Assembly: GCA_001512505.1 (NCBI GenBank)
Contig: LFSC01000023.1
Coordinates: forward strand, 59,431 to 111,079
Length of the DNA stretch: 51,649 bases
From: Clostridiaceae bacterium DTU079
GTDB lineage: Bacteria; Bacillota; Clostridia; Acetivibrionales; Acetivibrionaceae
Reading direction: 5' to 3'
In this document: piece after piece, positions 26,050 through 33,584 of the stretch
How the letters are laid out: every line of letters starts with the position of its first letter
Numbering within the stretch: position 1 is the stretch's first letter
Made by a program: the position numbers and the translations under genes
The notes under the pieces: model-generated
What the model was told of the DNA's origin: nothing
Seen by the model: only the letters and a program-made list of their open reading frames with translations
Databases searched by the model: none

Positions 26050-28312
26050 TAAAAACAGCGGTTTGAAAGGTGATAAAAACAAGGAAAGGATCAAGGCTAA
26101 TAAATCCGGTAACAGCAGCATCTTGAGGGTATATTTTAAGGACAAGCACCTTCAGAGGGTGTTTATTGTTATTGTGACAGTTATCCTTGCCTTTCTTATT
26201 GTTTTATACGGTGCAACTCCTAAAAGATACCGGCTGACATTGGGAGAAAAGTCAAATTATGATATAATTGCACCCAGGGACATAGTAAATACTGTAAAGA
26301 CAGAGGAAAATGCCAAAAAAGCAGCAGAAGAAGTAACTCCCGACATGAAGGAGATAAGGAACGCGTCTATCGAGGTTATAAACAGCGTCATTAGTCTTAA
26401 GTCCTTTATCGAAAAGTCGCAAAAGGATTATAAGGCAGCTCTTGGTTCCATAAGCACAAGTTCCAATAGTGAATATAAGGAACTTGCCCAAAAGGAGCTG
26501 GAAAAAGCTTCTGAATCTTTAAAAGAAAACATGAATGAACTTGGAATTACCCTTCGAGATGCTCAGATTGAGTATCTCATATCCGAGGCAAACCCGGAGG
26601 ATGTCGGTAATTTTGAAAGCGTATTAAGAAGTCTGGTCAGCGATGTAATGAAGAAGGATATTACTGATGACAACCTTAGAGAAAGAATCATGGAGCTGAA
26701 AAACAGTGTTGAGGACAGCAATTTGAAACAGGAGCTCAAGGATATTGCCATAACTGTTTCAAATTATGTGTTAAAGCCCAACAGAACTATTAATGAGGAG
26801 CTTACGGAAGCTAAGAGGAATGCCGCGTATAATGATCCTAAAAATGTGGAGATCATTAAGAAGGGTCAAAGAATATTAAGTGTTGACGATACCGTTACCG
26901 AGGACAAGCTTAAGGTATTGGAGGATCTGAATCTTCTTGAGACAAAAAGCAAATTTGATTTTGCCCTTGCCGGCGGAATACTTGTGGTTCTTGTGCTGTT
27001 ATCCCTCCTCCTTATTTTGTATATGAACAATTATTGCAAAAAGGTGTTTTACAACAGAAGCCACCTTATACTTCTGGCTGTTGTCATTATACTGACGCTT
27101 TTGGCTGCAATGGCCGTTCACGAGTATTCTACTTTGATAATGCCAGTATTTATTGCTACAATGCTTATTTCAATTTTGCTTGATTTGAGGCTTGCCCTTG
27201 TGGTAAATATTATACTGACCGTTGCAATATCGTTGATGATAGGCAATGATGACAAGTTTGTATATATGGCATTGATAAGCGGATCTTTTTCAGCTTTTGT
27301 GGTTTCAAAGGCAAATCAAAGAAATAAGCTGTCCTTTGCAGGAACCGTTGTTGCAGCACTTAATGTGCTTGTTATTACTGCCATAAACATTATTAACAAG
27401 TCTGCATGGGATGTAGCTTTAAAGGAAGGTATTATTGTTTTTATAAACGGTATTGCATCTATGCTTGTTACCAATTGGATACTTCCGTTTTTGGAAAGTA
27501 CCTTTAATATAATTACACCTTTAAGGCTCTTAGAGCTTGCCAATCCAAACCAGCCGCTTCTTAAAAAGCTGCTTATGGAAGCTCCGGGAACTTATCATCA
27601 CAGCTTGATGGTGGGAAATCTTGCAGAGGCAGGAACGGAAGCTATTGGTGGCAATGCATTGCTGGCAAGGGTTGGAGCATATTTTCACGATATAGGGAAG
27701 CTGAAAAGACCCAGCTTCTTTATAGAAAACCAGATGGGGGAAAATCCTCATGACAGGATGACACCAAATCTCAGTGCTCTTGTAATTACTTCCCATGTCC
27801 GTGATGGATATGAAATGGCCAAAAAGTATAAAATTCCTCTGGTCATAAGGGATATAATATTACAGCACCATGGTACCACTTTGGTGGCGTATTTCTACCA
27901 TAAGGCTAAAAAGTGTGATAAAATGGAGAACGTTGGCGAAGCGAATTTCCGTTATGACGGTGTCAAGCCATCGACAAGGGAAGCGGCGGTAGTAATGCTG
28001 GCCGATTCCGTGGAGGCTGCAGTAAGATCCATGACCGACAAAACCGAAGGGAAAATTGAAGGATTGATCAGAAAGATAATAAAGGATAAACTGGATGACG
28101 GTCAGTTGGATCATTGCAGTTTAACCTTAAAGGATCTGGATACTATTGCAAAGGCTTTTGTAAAAACCTTCGGAGGCTTTTTCCATGAAAGGGAAGAGTA
28201 CCCGAATATAAAGAATACGGCAGATAGTGTTGAATCCCACGGTACGGGGGAAGATAACGATATTTACGAAAAACAGCTATCGGAAAAACAGAATGTTAAG
28301 GGAGAAAAATAA
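26033..28312 (+). CDS. pgpH: 7TM-HD phosphohydrolase PgpH/YqfF, probable c-di-AMP phosphodiesterase
   Basis: A protein of about 760 residues. An N-terminal membrane helix precedes an extracellular 7TMR-HDED domain of about 270 residues, then seven membrane helices, then an HD domain (GTYHHSLMVGNLAEA, YFHDIGKL, ILQHHGT). Members of this family hydrolyse c-di-AMP to pApA in Listeria. The start is not settled. An AAAGGT site 9 bases upstream favours TTG 26033, which overlaps phoH by 17 bp; ATG 26024, 26015 and 25985 are in frame but have no good site. The C-terminal tail is acidic. It is followed with no gap by ybeY. Confidence 0.9.
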   Translation: MQKITSKNSGLKGDKNKERIKANKSGNSSILRVYFKDKHLQRVFIVIVTVILAFLIVLYGATPKRYRLTLGEKSNYDIIAPRDIVNTVKTEENAKKAAEEVTPDMKEIRNASIEVINSVISLKSFIEKSQKDYKAALGSISTSSNSEYKELAQKELEKASESLKENMNELGITLRDAQIEYLISEANPEDVGNFESVLRSLVSDVMKKDITDDNLRERIMELKNSVEDSNLKQELKDIAITVSNYVLKPNRTINEELTEAKRNAAYNDPKNVEIIKKGQRILSVDDTVTEDKLKVLEDLNLLETKSKFDFALAGGILVVLVLLSLLLILYMNNYCKKVFYNRSHLILLAVVIILTLLAAMAVHEYSTLIMPVFIATMLISILLDLRLALVVNIILTVAISLMIGNDDKFVYMALISGSFSAFVVSKANQRNKLSFAGTVVAALNVLVITAINIINKSAWDVALKEGIIVFINGIASMLVTNWILPFLESTFNIITPLRLLELANPNQPLLKKLLMEAPGTYHHSLMVGNLAEAGTEAIGGNALLARVGAYFHDIGKLKRPSFFIENQMGENPHDRMTPNLSALVITSHVRDGYEMAKKYKIPLVIRDIILQHHGTTLVAYFYHKAKKCDKMENVGEANFRYDGVKPSTREAAVVMLADSVEAAVRSMTDKTEGKIEGLIRKIIKDKLDDGQLDHCSLTLKDLDTIAKAFVKTFGGFFHEREEYPNIKNTADSVESHGTGEDNDIYEKQLSEKQNVKGEK

Positions 28313-28798
28313 ATGGAGATATTTATTGAAGATTTACAGGACAAAATAGAGGTAACGGATGAAATCTTAAAGCTTATGGACAAGGCTGCAAGAATGTGCC
28401 TTGAATATGAGAATTTCACTTTGCCTTATGAAATAAGCGTAATTCTTGTTGACAATGATAGAATTAAAGAAGTTAACAATGAGCAAAGAGGCATTGACAG
28501 GCCTACCGATGTTTTATCTTTTCCCATTGTAGATATGTACGAAGGGGAGATAAAATCCAGTGACGGCGATTTTGATATGGATGAAGGGTGTATTGTATTG
28601 GGCGACATACTGATCTCCCTGGAAAAGGTTAAGGAGCAATCCGTCGAATATGGACATTCCTTTGAAAGGGAGCTGATTTTTCTCTTGACTCATGGTGTTT
28701 TTCACCTGCTGGGTTATGACCATGATACTGAGGAAAGAGAAAAAAGGATGCTGGAAAGACAGAAATCTGTTTTAAAGAGTCTAAACCTTGAAAGGTAA
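28313..28798 (+). CDS. ybeY: endoribonuclease YbeY
   Basis: A 161-residue metalloprotein with the zinc signature LTHGVFHLLGYDHD (H-x3-H-x5-H) near residue 124 and RPTDVLSFP upstream of it. YbeY takes part in 16S rRNA 3' end processing and ribosome quality control. The ATG directly follows the pgpH stop, with GGGAGAAAA as the site, and its own stop overlaps the next ATG by one base. Confidence 0.95.
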   Translation: MEIFIEDLQDKIEVTDEILKLMDKAARMCLEYENFTLPYEISVILVDNDRIKEVNNEQRGIDRPTDVLSFPIVDMYEGEIKSSDGDFDMDEGCIVLGDILISLEKVKEQSVEYGHSFERELIFLLTHGVFHLLGYDHDTEEREKRMLERQKSVLKSLNLER

Positions 28799-29508
28799 TG
28801 GGGCTTATGAAAAGCAGGAATATCATTGACAGCTTTAATTATGCAATTAAAGGTATAATTCACGCAGTTAAAAGCGAGCGTAATATGAAAATCCATATTG
28901 CATTTGGAATAGCCGTGTTCTTGTTAAGCCTGTTTTTTGACCTTACCAAGACGGAGTTTATGATTATTTGTCTTACGGTGGCAATGGTTTTTATATGTGA
29001 GATGTTTAATACGGCTATTGAAGTGGTAGTGGATTTGATAGAAGAAAAGTACAATCTCAAGGCCAAAATTATCAAGGATGTTTCTGCCGGAGCCGTTTTG
29101 ATATCTGCTTTTTTTGCTGTTATTATAGGATATTTTATATTTTTTGAAAGAGTGAGTACCGGCCTGGAGATGGGCATTGAACGGATTAAGCAGTATCCAA
29201 TGCATGTTATCGTTATTATACTAGCCATTACCGTATTGGTAGTGGTGGTATTAAAGGCGTTTTCCCGAAAGGGTACGCCCTTAAGGGGCGGAATGCCCAG
29301 CGGGCATGCGGCAATTGCATCGGCTTTATCCACGGCGGTTGCTTTGTGGTCCGTTGATATTAAAATTACAGTGTTGTGCGTGGTTTTATCAAGTCTTGTG
29401 ATTCAAAGCAGGCTTGAAGCCAAAATACACTCGTTTTTGGAAGTGTTTTTCGGTGCGGTGATTGGTTTTGTAATTACATTACTGCTGTTTCGAATTTTTC
29501 TGACATGA
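28798..29508 (+). CDS. dgkA: undecaprenol/diacylglycerol kinase fused to PAP2-type phosphatase
   Basis: A 236-residue membrane protein with two domains. Residues 1-110 are a DgkA: SFNYAIKGIIHAVKSERNMKIH and EMFNTAIEVVVDLIEEKYN, with three helices. From about 130 there are more helices carrying PAP2-type motifs: KGTPLRGGMPSGHAAIASA, then SRLEAKIHSFLEV, which fits the SR-x5-H-x3-D/E motif. The kinase would phosphorylate undecaprenol, and the second domain could reverse or extend that on the lipid carrier. Between ybeY and cdd the Bacillus chromosome has the plain dgkA, so this is dgkA with an added domain. ATG 28798 overlaps the ybeY stop; ATG 28807 is also possible. Confidence 0.9.
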   Translation: MGLMKSRNIIDSFNYAIKGIIHAVKSERNMKIHIAFGIAVFLLSLFFDLTKTEFMIICLTVAMVFICEMFNTAIEVVVDLIEEKYNLKAKIIKDVSAGAVLISAFFAVIIGYFIFFERVSTGLEMGIERIKQYPMHVIVIILAITVLVVVVLKAFSRKGTPLRGGMPSGHAAIASALSTAVALWSVDIKITVLCVVLSSLVIQSRLEAKIHSFLEVFFGAVIGFVITLLLFRIFLT

Positions 29509-29536
29509 ATTACTGCTTTAACCGGAGGTGGAAGTA

Positions 29537-29920
29537 ATGGACGATAAAGAATTATTGCTACTTGCAGAGGAAATAAAAAAGAACTCCTATTCTCCTTATT
29601 CCAAGTTCAGGGTAGGGGCAGCGGTTCTTATGAAAAGCGGGAAGACCTACCAGGGTGTAAATATTGAAAATGCCAGCTTCGGTGCTACCGTCTGCGCCGA
29701 AAGAACGGCAATTTTTAAAGCGGTGTCGGAAGGAGAGCGTAAAATTGAGGCTGTGGCCATAACCAGTGACAGCGATGAGTTGACTTTTCCCTGCGGCATT
29801 TGCCGGCAGGTGATTGCCGAGTTTGGAGATGAAAACACAAGGATTATATGTGCAAATAACAGAGGTGAGTTTAAAGTCTTTAAGCTTGCGGAGCTTTTGC
29901 CCAATGCTTTTATTTTTTAA
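29537..29920 (+). CDS. cdd: cytidine deaminase
   Basis: A 127-residue enzyme of the small tetrameric type. The zinc site is CAERTAI with the catalytic Glu and FPCGICRQV with two Cys. The N-terminal YSPYSKFRVGAAV is conserved. It converts cytidine or deoxycytidine to uridine or deoxyuridine in salvage. I chose ATG 29537; a GTG nine bases upstream is inside the CCGGAGGTGG ribosome site. It stands between dgkA and era, as in Bacillus. Confidence 0.96.
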   Translation: MDDKELLLLAEEIKKNSYSPYSKFRVGAAVLMKSGKTYQGVNIENASFGATVCAERTAIFKAVSEGERKIEAVAITSDSDELTFPCGICRQVIAEFGDENTRIICANNRGEFKVFKLAELLPNAFIF

Positions 29921-30030
29921 AAGATATTTAAAGGATAATTGTTAATGAGTTAAAATTGAAATATGGGATATTATATAAAATAGAAATTCATTATGTTAAA
30001 AGCTTAGGAATATTAACCGGAGGTAAGTGT

Positions 30031-30924
30031 ATGGCATTCAAATCAGGTTTTGTATCAATAGTGGGAAGGCCGAATGTAGGAAAATCTACACTTTTAAACA
30101 GGTTTACCGGTGAGAAGATTGCAATTATGTCGGATAAACCTCAGACCACAAGAAATACTATAAAGGCAATTGACACCGGCGAGGATTATCAAATGATTTT
30201 TATTGATACTCCCGGTATACATAAGCCTAGGACAAAGCTGGGAGACTATATGGTTAATGTAGCATTGGATACATTAAATGAAGTGGACCTGGTTTTGTTC
30301 TTGGTTGAAGCTACGGATTCAAAGCCCGGAGCCGGTGATTTATACATTGCTGAACAGCTAAAACAAGTTAAAACCCCCGTATTTTGTTTGATAAATAAAA
30401 TCGATCTGGTGGAAAAGGAGCAGATTTTACCTGTAATATCTGCTTATAAAGAGCTTATGGAGTTTTCTCAGATTATACCCATTTCGGCTCTTGAATACGA
30501 AAGTGCCGAATTGGTAAAGAAAGAGATTAAAAAGGTTTTGCCTGAGGGACCGAAATACTTCCCGGAGGATATGATTACGGACCAACCGGAAAAAGTGATA
30601 GCTGCTGAAATTATAAGAGAGAAGATATTGCAGCTTGTGAGCGATGAAGTACCTCATGGTGTGGGAGTTGAGGTTATTACGTTCAAAAGCAGGGATGATA
30701 AGGACATAGTGAATATTCAGGCCAATATTTACTGTGAAAAGAAGACTCACAAGGGCATCCTTATCGGAAAAGAAGGCAGCATGCTCAAGAAAATCGGAAG
30801 CCTGGCCAGAGTTGATATTGAAAGACTGTTGGGTACAAAGGTTTTCCTGGAGTTATGGGTAAAGGTAAAAGACGACTGGAGAAACAATGATTTAATGCTT
30901 AAAACTTTGGGATATAAAAAATAG
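30031..30924 (+). CDS. era: GTPase Era
   Basis: A 297-residue protein. GTPase motifs are GRPNVGKST, DTPGIHKPR and NKIDLVE; the C-terminal KH domain has GILIGKEGSMLKKIG and ELWVKVKDDWRNN. Era binds the 3' end of 16S rRNA and helps 30S assembly, acting with YbeY encoded nearby. ATG 30031 is preceded by CCGGAGGTAAGTGT; an upstream in-frame ATG at 29956 would add 25 unmatched residues. Confidence 0.97.
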   Translation: MAFKSGFVSIVGRPNVGKSTLLNRFTGEKIAIMSDKPQTTRNTIKAIDTGEDYQMIFIDTPGIHKPRTKLGDYMVNVALDTLNEVDLVLFLVEATDSKPGAGDLYIAEQLKQVKTPVFCLINKIDLVEKEQILPVISAYKELMEFSQIIPISALEYESAELVKKEIKKVLPEGPKYFPEDMITDQPEKVIAAEIIREKILQLVSDEVPHGVGVEVITFKSRDDKDIVNIQANIYCEKKTHKGILIGKEGSMLKKIGSLARVDIERLLGTKVFLELWVKVKDDWRNNDLMLKTLGYKK

Positions 30925-31040
30925 GACATAAAAGGTTGGTATATGATAAATTTTCAAGTATACAAATATTTTTTTCGTGTAACCTAATTATTATTAAGGT
31001 AAGTGTGGTTTATCAAATAATAATAAGGGGGAAGACATTT

Positions 31041-31187
31041 ATGTTGAAAGAGTTTGCTTGGAAAATGTTCAAAAAAACCGGTGATATCTCAATGTACATG
31101 TTTTTAAAGGAAATAGAGGAAAAAACCAGAGTTGTTGATGAGAGTGAAATAGCCAGAGATGAGGTTGCTATAAGTACCAATCATTGA
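31041..31187 (+). CDS. yqzL: YqzL family protein
   Basis: A 48-residue protein, MLKEFAWKMFKKTGDISMYM followed by FLKEIEEK, which fits the YqzL pattern of a short protein between era and recO. GGGGGAAGAC precedes the ATG at 31041. An in-frame upstream ATG at 30936 gives an AT-rich, unmatched extension and is rejected. Function unknown. Confidence 0.85.
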   Translation: MLKEFAWKMFKKTGDISMYMFLKEIEEKTRVVDESEIARDEVAISTNH

Positions 31188-31271
31188 TACCTGGCAGGGT
31201 AATTGATTTTAGGAGGACTCGGAAGACAGGGATTTAGTTTTGCTTTAAGAGCTTGAGGGGTCATATCGGAT

Positions 31272-32024
31272 ATGAGCTATATAAAAACAACAGGAATTGT
31301 TATTAAAGAAGTAAATACCGGAGAGGCTGATAAGATAGTTACCATATTTTCTAAGACCAAAGGAAAAATATCCGCTTCGGCCCGAGGAGCAAGAAGGCCC
31401 AAAAGCCGCTTTGTTGCAGGGACTCAGCTCCTATGCTACAGTGAATTTGTGCTTTTTAAGGGAAAGGATATTTACACAATCAACAGTTGTGATGTAATAG
31501 AACCCTTTTATGATATAAGAAATGACATTGAGAGACTGACTTATGCCGCGCATATGACGGAAATGATAAGCGATGTTATTCAGGAAAATCAGCCTGCAAC
31601 CAAGGTTTTGCAGCTGTTTTTAAACTCTCTTTATTTGCTTTCCAAAACCGACAGGTCTCCCATGCAAATAGTCAGAGTATTTGAAATAAGGCTCCTTTCA
31701 ATTTTGGGATATGCACCTTCAGTGGGCGGCTGCATAGTTTGCGGAAGCAATCAATTTGACAGCATGTCTTTTAGCTTTCAAAAGGGCGGTTTTATATGCA
31801 AGAACTGTACAATGCAGGACAAAAGTGCTGTAGAACTGTCTGAAGGTGCTGCCAAGGCATTAAATTATATAGTTTACAGCCCTCTCAACAGCCTATTCAA
31901 TTTTGAGGTATCGGGCAGTGTACTCAATGAACTCGGAAGAATATCGAGAAGATTCGTAAGGGATGTATTGGAAAAAGATTACAAAAAGCTGGATTTTCTA
32001 AAAACTCTCAACATTAATACATAA
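31272..32024 (+). CDS. recO: DNA repair protein RecO
   Basis: A 250-residue protein with an N-terminal OB fold (TTGIVIKEVNTGEADKIVTI, SARGARRPKSRFVAG), a helical body, and a zinc-ribbon pattern (GCIVCGS, FICKNC). RecO acts with RecR in loading RecA on single-stranded DNA. GAGGGG lies 11 bases upstream of the ATG. It is the last gene of the yqfC-recO block. Its stop codon is two bases from the end of the minus-strand c-di-GMP RNA terminator described below. Confidence 0.95.
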   Translation: MSYIKTTGIVIKEVNTGEADKIVTIFSKTKGKISASARGARRPKSRFVAGTQLLCYSEFVLFKGKDIYTINSCDVIEPFYDIRNDIERLTYAAHMTEMISDVIQENQPATKVLQLFLNSLYLLSKTDRSPMQIVRVFEIRLLSILGYAPSVGGCIVCGSNQFDSMSFSFQKGGFICKNCTMQDKSAVELSEGAAKALNYIVYSPLNSLFNFEVSGSVLNELGRISRRFVRDVLEKDYKKLDFLKTLNINT

Positions 32025-32050
32025 AAAAAGCCTTTATTTAGTAAAAGCTT
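32025..32050 (-). terminator. intrinsic terminator of the minus-strand c-di-GMP RNA
   Basis: On the minus strand AAGCTTTTA - CTAAA - TAAAGGCTT forms a 9-bp stem and then TTTTTATG. It faces the end of recO, ending within one or two bases of the recO stop. The + strand side has no T run, so it serves transcripts coming from the riboswitch. Confidence 0.8.
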
Positions 32051-32107
32051 TAAAAAAGGGAGGTATAAGGAAATATCATATGACCTATTTCCCTTAATTT
32101 ATTTTAA

Positions 32108-32255
32108 AGAGTATAAACAGAACTTTTAATGGTAACCTGGCAATCATGGTTTAGAACATTTAGTCCTAAACGTTAGACCCAAGGTTTTGCGTCATCACCT
32201 TTCGGTGATTTTGCCCTGTTTCATAAGTCACAGTTTATATCTCCTTATACCTGTC
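32108..32255 (-). ncRNA. cyclic-di-GMP class I (GEMM-I) riboswitch, orphan
   Basis: Reading the minus strand, the aptamer has the conserved core in order: CAGGGCAAA; the P2 stem ATCACC - GAAA - GGTGAT with its GNRA tetraloop; GACGCAAAACC; TTGGGTCTAA; a small CGTTTA-GGAC-TAAATG hairpin; then GATTGCCAGGTTACC at the 3' side. These match the GEMM-I consensus closely. An outer stem of about 12 bp (GAGATATAAACTG with CTGTTTATACTC, one bulge and one mismatch) closes it. Sense strand is opposite to recO and pilZ. An extended -10 is 27 bp upstream and a terminator 58 bp downstream, and no gene follows before recO antisense. c-di-GMP binding is established for the family; the target here is not known. 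Confidence 0.9.
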
Positions 32256-32281
32256 GGGAGGAAATATTGATTTATAGTTTT

Positions 32282-32290
32282 ATTATAGCA
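32282..32290 (-). promoter_or_regulatory. extended -10 promoter of the c-di-GMP RNA
   Basis: TGCTATAAT on the minus strand fits the extended -10 (TGNTATAAT) exactly; the -35 is poor (TTTATT at 17-base spacing). Transcription would start near 32275 and enter the aptamer about 20 bases later. Confidence 0.7.
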
Positions 32291-32399
32291 CAAGATAAAT
32301 AAAAAATAAAGATCTAATTTGGACTATTTTATTATTTTCTTATAAAATATTAATTTGTGAAAAAATTAATATAATAACACTGTAATTTAAAAATAATTA

Positions 32400-32408
32400 T
32401 GGTATAAT
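32400..32408 (+). promoter_or_regulatory. extended -10 promoter upstream of pilZ
   Basis: TGGTATAAT fits TGNTATAAT; the -35 is weak (CTGTAA at 17-base spacing). It diverges from the riboswitch promoter by about 110 bp and would give a leader of about 285 nt. Confidence 0.5.
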
Positions 32409-32696
32409 TATTATATAAAGATTTATCTATTTTAATTTTCTTGATATGGGCAGCTAATGTAATTGCAGATCACTATATTCTTAAGGGTTAATTCTTATAA
32501 CAATGCTATATGGGTAATACGAAGGTTATAATAAATTATACATCTGGCTGATATTATGGGTAGCTGATTTATAAAGGCATTGTTTTATTTACTGGGATTT
32601 AGCATATATTAGGGACGGAAACTATAAGGGATATGTTACTACCGGGATTTATTGATCGAAAAAAGATTCAGAAATCAACGTGAAAGGGGCACCGAT
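32409..32696 (+). other. long untranslated leader of the PilZ gene
   Basis: About 290 bp between a probable promoter and the PilZ start codon. No ORF is supported. It has two copies of ATGGGYAGCTRAT about 107 bases apart (near 32446-32458 and 32556-32568). I see no known riboswitch in it. Confidence 0.4.
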
Positions 32697-33359
32697 ATGT
32701 CAGGATATAATCTGGATGATAATAAGGGAATATTTAGCCTTCTTGAAAGCAAAAATCTTATCAAGCTTATTAAGCTAGGATCCCCAATAGACGTTAAGCA
32801 TTTTAAAATGTATGAGTACATTAATTGCATAGTGATCGAGAAAAGCGAAAATGATATTAAGCTTGAAATGAAAGACAATACCCAGGAGACTCTGTTCTTT
32901 CCGGGGGATCATGTTGTTTTGAACTATTCAAACAATGACGAGCTATATGTTATAGATGGTACTATTATATATGTTTTCAGTATTAATCCTCCCGTAATTA
33001 AAGTCAGAATGAATAAATGTGAAAAGCTGAAAAATTTGAGGAAGCATGAGAGATATTATGTAAGTCTTATGGCCAATATCAGGGTTTCAGGATGTAATAA
33101 ACCTTTCTTTGCTGTAGTCAAAAACATGAGTTCCGGAGGAATCAAAATTAACTGTAATGAACTTTTGTCGCCGGACGATGTACTTGAGGTCGAGGTTATT
33201 CTTGATAGGACAAACAAACTTGTTTTCAGCGGTGCGGTAGTAAGAAAGAATAAATTGGGCAATTATTATGAGTACGGAATCGAAATTAAAGGAATATCGG
33301 AGTCTAATATTAAATGTCTATACCACTATTTAAAGTGGCTGGGCTCAGAATATAGGTAA
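32697..33359 (+). CDS. PilZ-domain c-di-GMP receptor (YcgR-like)
   Basis: A 220-residue cytosolic protein. The N-terminal half has a YcgR-N-like beta-barrel plan; the C-terminal half is PilZ, with LRKHERYYV near 120 as the RxxxR motif and NMSSGGI as the D/NxSxxG motif that grip c-di-GMP. YcgR-type proteins change motility or surface behaviour when they bind c-di-GMP. I chose ATG 32697, with GAAAGGGG 8 bases before it; the in-frame TTG at 32652 has no site. It sits next to a c-di-GMP riboswitch on the other strand, with a long leader. Confidence 0.88.
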   Translation: MSGYNLDDNKGIFSLLESKNLIKLIKLGSPIDVKHFKMYEYINCIVIEKSENDIKLEMKDNTQETLFFPGDHVVLNYSNNDELYVIDGTIIYVFSINPPVIKVRMNKCEKLKNLRKHERYYVSLMANIRVSGCNKPFFAVVKNMSSGGIKINCNELLSPDDVLEVEVILDRTNKLVFSGAVVRKNKLGNYYEYGIEIKGISESNIKCLYHYLKWLGSEYR

Positions 33360-33584
33360 ATCATATCTTATTGTAATCCAATTGTCATCTTTAACTTGTT
33401 CAGGTGTCTTTTTGTCCCTGTTTGTTTTATCCTGCCATTATTATCCTCTCGAAATTAATGTTAAATAATTATCAGATTATATTGGTTAAACTATATAATA
33501 TGTGTTAGAATATTCTAGGTACAATTGTTGTACAATCCGGTTGACGGTAACCGATATAGAAGCATGAAACAGAGAGGATATAAA

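Noticed and set aside
30936..31040. Long N-terminal extension of YqzL from ATG 30936
   Set aside because: It is AT-rich, hydrophobic and unmatched, and the good ribosome site lies before ATG 31041.
33348..33440. A readable stretch on the minus strand (about 28 codons, containing PEQVKDDNWITIRYDLPIF)
   Set aside because: It has no start codon in frame; the nearby ATG with an AGAGG site is in another frame and stops after three codons. It also overlaps the 3' end of the PilZ gene. It could be a frameshifted microgene, but the support is too thin.
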